A stretch of DNA of 10,369 bases, taken from contig CAAEKX010000241.1 in assembly GCA_900756605.1 (NCBI GenBank), positions 1 to 10,369 of the forward strand, written 5' to 3'. This stretch comes from Coriobacteriia bacterium (GTDB lineage Bacteria; Actinomycetota; Coriobacteriia; Coriobacteriales; QAMH01). The position numbers and the translations under genes are program-made. The notes below the pieces were generated by a model, which saw nothing but the letters and a program-made list of their open reading frames with translations, had not been told where the DNA came from and ran no database searches. Below, piece by piece: positions 6,882-10,369 of the stretch (position 1 is the stretch's first letter; every line of letters begins with the position of its first letter).

Positions 6882-6913
6882 GTCACAGATACGTCACGCG
6901 CGTCTTCTATAAT
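6882..6913 (+). promoter_or_regulatory. Promoter of the transglutaminase/pilus-like cluster
   Basis: A perfect TATAAT at 6908-6913 lies 38 bases before the GTG start of the lipoprotein gene. The hexamer at the -35 position (ACAGAT, 17-base spacer) does not match consensus. Instead GTCAC occurs twice, at 6882 and 6893, 11 bases or one helical turn apart, directly at and beside the -35 zone. A good -10 with a poor -35 and phased direct repeats suggests an activator-dependent promoter. Confidence 0.5.
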
Positions 6914-6951
6914 GCCTGATACGTATACGCAATTCGAATTCGGGAGCGTCT

Positions 6952-7965
6952 GTGCAGCGTCAACGCGCGCATATCACGAGGATCATCGCGGTGGGCACTG
7001 CCATGCTCGCATTGCTCGCCCTCTTCGTGCTTACCGCCTGCGGCTGCAGCATCCCAGACGATTCCTCCACGCCCAGCTCCTCCAAGTCCGAAGGCGCGAG
7101 CAGCGCAGCTCAGCAGAGTGGCTCGGGCACCAACGGCGAGACCGTCTCGGGTGCCGCTTTCAACCCGCCAGCCTCGGTGCAGGGCGTCTCCTTCGATAGC
7201 GGAGCCGCCGTTCAGGGGCCAGATTGCGCAATCGACGTCTCGCATGTCTCACAGGGCTACGCCGCCGCCACGGGCGTAAGCAACGCGCGTCTCAAGCTGC
7301 AGGTCAAGAATGGCGACAACAGCTACAACTACGACATGCCCAATGATGGCACGCCCATCTTCGTCCCCATGAACATGGGCGACGGCACGTACACCCTGCG
7401 CGTCATGCAGAACACGAGCGGCTCCAACTACGTCGAGCTGCTCTCCGCCACCGCAGGCGTCGGGCTTGACTCCCCCTTCGAGCCCTACCTGCGTCCCAAC
7501 GTGTTCTGCAGCTTCGACGATGGAAGTGCGGCCGTGCGCAAGGCACGCGAGGTCACGGCCGGTTGCGCCACGCAAGGCGACGCGCTGCGCGCGATCTGCA
7601 ACTTCGTCATCGACAACGTCTCCTACGACACCGCCAAAGCAGAGCGCCTCTCGTCTTCGAGCGGCTACGTCCCCGACCCGGATGCCACGTTGTCCTCGAT
7701 GAGCGGCATCTGCTTCGATTACGCCTCCCTCGGCGCGGCCATGCTGCGCAGCGTCGGCATCCCGGCGCGCATCGTCACCGGCTACGTCTCGCCCAACGAC
7801 TTCTACCATGCGTGGATCATGGTCTACATCGATGGCACCTGGCACACGGTCCAGTTCTCCGTCAACCCGGGCGAATGGTCGCGCGTCGACCTCACCTTCG
7901 CCTCGACCGGCGGGGGCTCCTATGTCGGCGACGGCGTGGGCTACCAAGACCGTTACGTGTATTAA
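6952..7965 (+). CDS. Transglutaminase-like secreted lipoprotein
   Basis: A 337-residue exported lipoprotein. An N-terminal basic stretch and hydrophobic helix (11-28) end in lipobox L-T-A-C, with the lipidated cysteine at 30. A Ser/Gly-rich linker follows (about 33-66), then a beta-rich segment (about 90-175), then a transglutaminase-like cysteine-protease fold domain (about 195-320). The catalytic triad is recognisable: C254 in SGICFDYASLGAAMLRSVGIPAR, which is the classic core, H286 in FYHAWIMVYIDGTWH, and D313 in RVDLTFAS. Such bacterial domains may crosslink, hydrolyse or cleave peptide bonds; the substrate is unknown. Start is GTG with GGGAG five bases upstream, and no ATG fits. It lies 70 bases before gspF on the same strand, behind the cluster's promoter, so it may process or anchor components of the filament, though the gap would also allow separate control. 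Confidence 0.92.
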   Translation: MQRQRAHITRIIAVGTAMLALLALFVLTACGCSIPDDSSTPSSSKSEGASSAAQQSGSGTNGETVSGAAFNPPASVQGVSFDSGAAVQGPDCAIDVSHVSQGYAAATGVSNARLKLQVKNGDNSYNYDMPNDGTPIFVPMNMGDGTYTLRVMQNTSGSNYVELLSATAGVGLDSPFEPYLRPNVFCSFDDGSAAVRKAREVTAGCATQGDALRAICNFVIDNVSYDTAKAERLSSSSGYVPDPDATLSSMSGICFDYASLGAAMLRSVGIPARIVTGYVSPNDFYHAWIMVYIDGTWHTVQFSVNPGEWSRVDLTFASTGGGSYVGDGVGYQDRYVY

Positions 7966-8035
7966 CCGGCTCAACGATAATTGCGAGGATGCACTAGAAT
8001 GAACGTCACGCTAGACGAGGGATGCGAGGAGAACA

Positions 8036-9088
8036 ATGGCAGCTAAACTGCTCGAAAGCGGCGCCCTATCCGCCTTCTGCGGAAGCGTCGCGACCATGCT
8101 CTCCGCGGGCATGCAGGTCGATGAGGCCGTGCACCTGCTCGCGGAAAACCGCGAAGGCTCGCGCTTCAGGCAGGTCTGCGACCAGATTTACCGCGGCATC
8201 ATCGCCGGCGAGTCGCTCTCGGCCTCCATGCGCGCAACCGGTGCCTTCCCGCAGCACACCGTCGACATGGTCGAGACGGGCGAGAAGTCGGGTCGCCTCG
8301 AGTCGGTGCTGCGCACCCTCGACGTCTATTACAGCGAGGAGGACCGCACCTTCCAGAAGGTCCGCAGCTCGGTGGGCTATCCCGCCGCGTTGCTCTGCAT
8401 CATGGCCATCATCCTCGCCGTGACCGTCATCGTCATCCTCCCCGTGTTCACGAACGTCTACGAGAACATGGCCGGCTCGCTCACCGCCGGCTTCTCCGGC
8501 ATGGGCTTTGCCTCCATCGTCATCGGCTGGGTCGCCTTCGGCATCACGGTCGTCTGCGCCCTCTTCGCCATCTATCTCGCGATCTCGAGCCGCACGCAGG
8601 CGGGCCGAGAGCGCGTCCTGCGTCTCTTCGAGCATGTCGGCTCCACGAAGCTGGCCATGTACCAACTTGCGCTTTCGCGCTTCACCTCGGCGCTCTCCAC
8701 GTACCTTGCCGCCGGCATCACGGCCGAGACGGCCATGCGCCAGGCGATGCAGACGGTGCGTCACAAGAAGCTCAAGGCACGTCTCGCACGCACGCTGGCG
8801 GCCATGGAGAACCTCGAGAACCCGCGTAGCCTCGCACAGGCCATCGCGGAAAACGACGTCCTCGACCCGCTCTACGCGCACATGCTCACCGTGGGCGCCC
8901 ACGCCGGCAGCCTCGACGAGGTGCTCATGAGCATGTCGGGCATGCTCTTCGACGACGCCACGCTTCAACTCGACCGCGCACTCGACCGCATCGAGCCGAT
9001 GCTCGCCGCGCTGCTCACCATCGCAGTCGGCGCGACGCTCGTTTCGGTCATGCTCCCACTCATCGGCATCATGACTTCGATCGGCTAG
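8036..9088 (+). CDS. Type II secretion/type IV pilus platform protein, GspF/PilC family
   Basis: A 350-residue polytopic inner-membrane protein. GspF/PilC forms the platform that couples a cytoplasmic ATPase to extrusion of pilin or pseudopilin subunits. It has two T2SSF domains. The first, about 10-135, has VETGEKSGRLESVL at 79-92, the family's GExSG motif, ending in a membrane helix at 116-138. The second, about 213-337, carries the degenerate equivalent AHAGSLDEVL. Further helices are near 160-183 and 322-346. It is somewhat shorter than the ~400 residues common in the family, missing only N-terminal sequence before the first domain. GAGGAG precedes the ATG by a few bases. A TAGAAT box at 7995-8000 and GATAAT at 7976-7981 could give an internal promoter, but without good -35s. 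The next genes follow without gaps. No GspE/PilB ATPase is encoded upstream. Confidence 0.93.
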   Translation: MAAKLLESGALSAFCGSVATMLSAGMQVDEAVHLLAENREGSRFRQVCDQIYRGIIAGESLSASMRATGAFPQHTVDMVETGEKSGRLESVLRTLDVYYSEEDRTFQKVRSSVGYPAALLCIMAIILAVTVIVILPVFTNVYENMAGSLTAGFSGMGFASIVIGWVAFGITVVCALFAIYLAISSRTQAGRERVLRLFEHVGSTKLAMYQLALSRFTSALSTYLAAGITAETAMRQAMQTVRHKKLKARLARTLAAMENLENPRSLAQAIAENDVLDPLYAHMLTVGAHAGSLDEVLMSMSGMLFDDATLQLDRALDRIEPMLAALLTIAVGATLVSVMLPLIGIMTSIG

Positions 9089-9095
9089 GATGCAG

Positions 9096-9422
9096 ATGTA
9101 TCACGAGCGCACACAATCGGAGATCAGGGCGCGCCGCGTGCGTGGCGTCATCGTGACGCTCGTGGCGCTCGTCCTCATTGTGGCCCTCGTGATCGGCACG
9201 CTTGCCTTCCAGAAGATGTCACGCGAGCAAGGCACGGCCTCCATCCGCGAGTCAATCCTGTCGACGGCCATGCAGTGCTACGCGATCGAGGGCTCCTACC
9301 CCTCGTCGCTCTCGCATCTCGAAGATGCCTACGGCCTCACGGTCAACCATGACGATTACATCATCAACTACGAATGGTTCGCCGACAACATACCTCCGAG
9401 CGTGGCGGTGAGCGTGCGATGA
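9096..9422 (+). CDS. Pilin-like single-pass membrane protein
   Basis: A 108-residue protein with a short basic N-terminus (RARRVR at 11-16), one hydrophobic helix (18-37) and a small external domain. The stretch STAMQCYAIEGSYPSSLSHL resembles the region in GspG-like pseudopilins where a helix is followed by 'YP..L..L', which supports a pilin-like fold. The usual GFTLxE cleavage site and Glu5 are absent, so processing by a prepilin peptidase is doubtful. I prefer this ATG because AGGA lies five bases upstream, overlapping the gspF stop; an ATG at 9090 would add two residues but has no Shine-Dalgarno. The stop overlaps the next start (ATGA). It is probably a minor pilin or an accessory assembly protein. 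Confidence 0.8.
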   Translation: MYHERTQSEIRARRVRGVIVTLVALVLIVALVIGTLAFQKMSREQGTASIRESILSTAMQCYAIEGSYPSSLSHLEDAYGLTVNHDDYIINYEWFADNIPPSVAVSVR

Positions 9423-9934
9423 CACAGCGAAACACCGACATTCTCAACGCTTTGACGACCATACGAGCTGAAAAGCCCGAAAAACGACGTCGAAATTACT
9501 TCCCCGCATTGCTTATGTTGGTCTTCCTGGCCATCTTGCTCGTTGCGCTCGTCACGGGTGTCACCATCTACAAGAACGTCGCCAGCATCCAGCTGTCGAC
9601 CGACGAGGGGCGTCTCGGCAAGCAGCTCATCGGCAACACCGTCCGTGCGCGCGATGGAGTAAACGCCGTCCGCGTCGGCGTGGGCCCCGAAGGTCCCTCC
9701 CTCGTGCTCGTGGAGTACCTCGACACGGGCACCTATGAGACCCGTATCTACCTCATAAATGATGCAATTGTCGAGGAATACGCTGTTTCGGGTACCCCCT
9801 ATGATGCGAGTAGAGCCGTCAAATTGGCGGATTCGTCCAAGTTAGACCTTTCGTACGATAGCGGATTGCTCACCATCAAGACCGACCAGGGCGCCACGGA
9901 AGTGGCCCTGCGCACGATGCAGGGAGACAGCTGA
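9419..9934 (+). CDS. Single-pass membrane protein of pilus-like cluster (DUF4860-like?)
   Basis: A 171-residue protein with a charged cytoplasmic N-terminus (EKPEKRRR at 18-25), one membrane helix (28-50) and an external domain rich in predicted beta strands (about 85-165). I do not recognise it firmly; it recalls the uncharacterised DUF4860 proteins of Actinobacteria and Clostridia, which is from memory only. No prepilin cleavage motif. The start overlaps the previous stop as ATGA, with GGTGAG upstream; a frame-open ATG 45 bases earlier would overlap the neighbour more and lacks support. The stretch coding for residues about 110-145 uses codons rare in the neighbours (AGA, TTA, AAT, TTG) and is AT-richer. 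The layout fits a minor pilin-like or minor-subunit role. Confidence 0.8.
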   Translation: MTQRNTDILNALTTIRAEKPEKRRRNYFPALLMLVFLAILLVALVTGVTIYKNVASIQLSTDEGRLGKQLIGNTVRARDGVNAVRVGVGPEGPSLVLVEYLDTGTYETRIYLINDAIVEEYAVSGTPYDASRAVKLADSSKLDLSYDSGLLTIKTDQGATEVALRTMQGDS

Positions 9935-10335
9935 TGAGCACGCGCGCCGCACATACGAACGAGCCTCGCGCACCGCGTCGCACGCGCCGGGGCAGCCGCG
10001 CCTTCATCGTCGAGGCCCTCGTCCTCTTCGTCTTCCTCGTCATCACGCTCGCCATCGTCTCGCAGCTCTTCTTCGCTTCGGCCAACCAGGCACAGAAGAG
10101 CCTCGAGCTCGAGCGCGCGATCACCGTCGCCTCCAACGCCGCCGAGCGCTTCTCGGCCAACCCCACGAGCGCCGAGATCTCCGAGGCCGGCCAGGATGGC
10201 CTGACGGTGCGTTGCGCGATCACGCCGCAGTTCACGGCAAGCGGCACGCTCTACGAGGCGACGATCACCGTCTCCAACGAGTACGAGGACATCTACACGC
10301 TGACCACGGCCCGCTACGTAAGCGAGGTGAGATGA
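9934..10335 (+). CDS. Prepilin-like membrane protein
   Basis: A 133-residue protein with a basic N-terminus (RAPRRTRRGSR, 12-22) followed directly by AFIVEALVLFVFLVITLAIV, a hydrophobic helix of about 23-48, then a polar domain of about 85 residues. The layout mimics a type IV prepilin: if cut after Arg22, Glu27 would be at +5, the hallmark glutamate. However the -1 residue is Arg rather than Gly or Ala, and +1 is Ala not Phe, so it is a non-canonical site or a relic. Start ATG overlaps the previous stop (TGATG), with AGGGAG seven bases upstream. The C-terminal part ends ...TLTTARYVSEVR, and the stop overlaps the next gene's start. A pseudopilin role is inferred from position and layout. Confidence 0.8.
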   Translation: MSTRAAHTNEPRAPRRTRRGSRAFIVEALVLFVFLVITLAIVSQLFFASANQAQKSLELERAITVASNAAERFSANPTSAEISEAGQDGLTVRCAITPQFTASGTLYEATITVSNEYEDIYTLTTARYVSEVR

Positions 10336-10369
10336 TGAACGATTCGCAGAGTTCCGTGCGCATTGGCCC
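10332..10369 (+). CDS. Partial gene, continues past window
   Basis: ATG codons at 10332 and 10335 share a frame; the first overlaps the previous stop as ATGA. GAGGTGAG lies just upstream, giving good spacing to either. Only about 12 residues are visible (MMNDSQSSVRIG), too few to name a product. By position it should be another member of the pilus-like cluster. Confidence 0.6.
   Translation, partial: MMNDSQSSVRIG

Larger units (their letters stand above)
6627..6951. other. Divergent intergenic region, ettA / pilus-like cluster
   Basis: These 325 bases separate ettA (minus) from the transglutaminase lipoprotein gene (plus). From left to right they hold the ettA ribosome binding site, a 31-base tandem repeat (6705-6778), an 18-base palindrome (6818-6835), and the plus-strand promoter region with a TATAAT box (6908-6913). 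Past that box come two palindromes, CGTATACG (6922-6929) and AATTCGAATT (6931-6940), placed about where transcription would begin. No gene is supported here. Confidence 0.75.

Noticed and set aside
6674..6919. 81-codon plus-strand ORF across the tandem repeat
   Set aside because: It merely translates the 31-bp repeat, runs over the promoter region and has no start signal.
7249..7974. 241-codon minus-strand ORF opposite the transglutaminase gene
   Set aside because: Low-complexity Asp/Val/Ala/Arg-rich translation typical of an antisense shadow.
7999..8046. 15-codon leader ORF overlapping the gspF start
   Set aside because: Could couple translation, but its own ribosome binding site is poor and the length is within chance.
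8066..8968. 300-codon minus-strand ORF opposite gspF
   Set aside because: Arg/His/Glu-rich antisense shadow of a well-supported gene.

Overview
The window looks like chromosomal DNA from a moderately high-GC Gram-positive bacterium. My best guess is class Coriobacteriia (Eggerthellaceae or a relative). This rests on GC-rich codon use, small lipocalin-like and serine-rich lipoproteins, an EttA-type ABC-F protein, a pilus-like operon led by a transglutaminase lipoprotein, and GGGGACAGACCC-type intergenic repeats that I recall from that group. No marker gene here proves it.

Layout. Positions 1-1275 hold no gene I can support. The first ~110 bases are GC-rich and carry a hairpin repeat; the rest is AT-richer and looks eroded. 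Positions 1276-2726 hold a three-gene minus-strand operon, read right to left: a small lipocalin-like lipoprotein, a LOG-family phosphoribohydrolase and a PAP2-family membrane phosphatase, with gaps of 2 and 12 bases. Positions 2727-4946 form a second AT-rich gene-poor tract of about 2.2 kb, with a striking cluster of GCTAT/ATAGC pentamers, isolated promoter-like and terminator-like signals, and several inverted repeats. The ettA gene, for a ribosome-bound ABC-F ATPase, fills 4947-6626 on the minus strand.

From 6627 to 6951 lies a divergent intergenic region. It has three copies of GGGTCTGTCCCC at an exact 31-base period, an 18-base palindrome that looks like an operator, and a consensus TATAAT box serving the plus-strand genes. 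From 6952 to the window end runs a GC-rich plus-strand cluster: a secreted transglutaminase-like lipoprotein, a GspF/PilC inner-membrane platform protein, three small single-pass membrane proteins of pilin-like layout, and the first codons of a further gene. From gspF onward the genes touch or overlap by 1-4 bases, so they are probably translated together. They most likely build part of a type IV pilus or type II secretion-like filament. No assembly ATPase or prepilin peptidase is in view, and none of the complete small proteins has a textbook prepilin motif.

I did not find a clearly new system. The parts most worth a second look are the GCTAT-rich tract, the possible non-coding transcript around it, the operator palindrome beside ettA, and the atypical pilus cluster with its transglutaminase partner.
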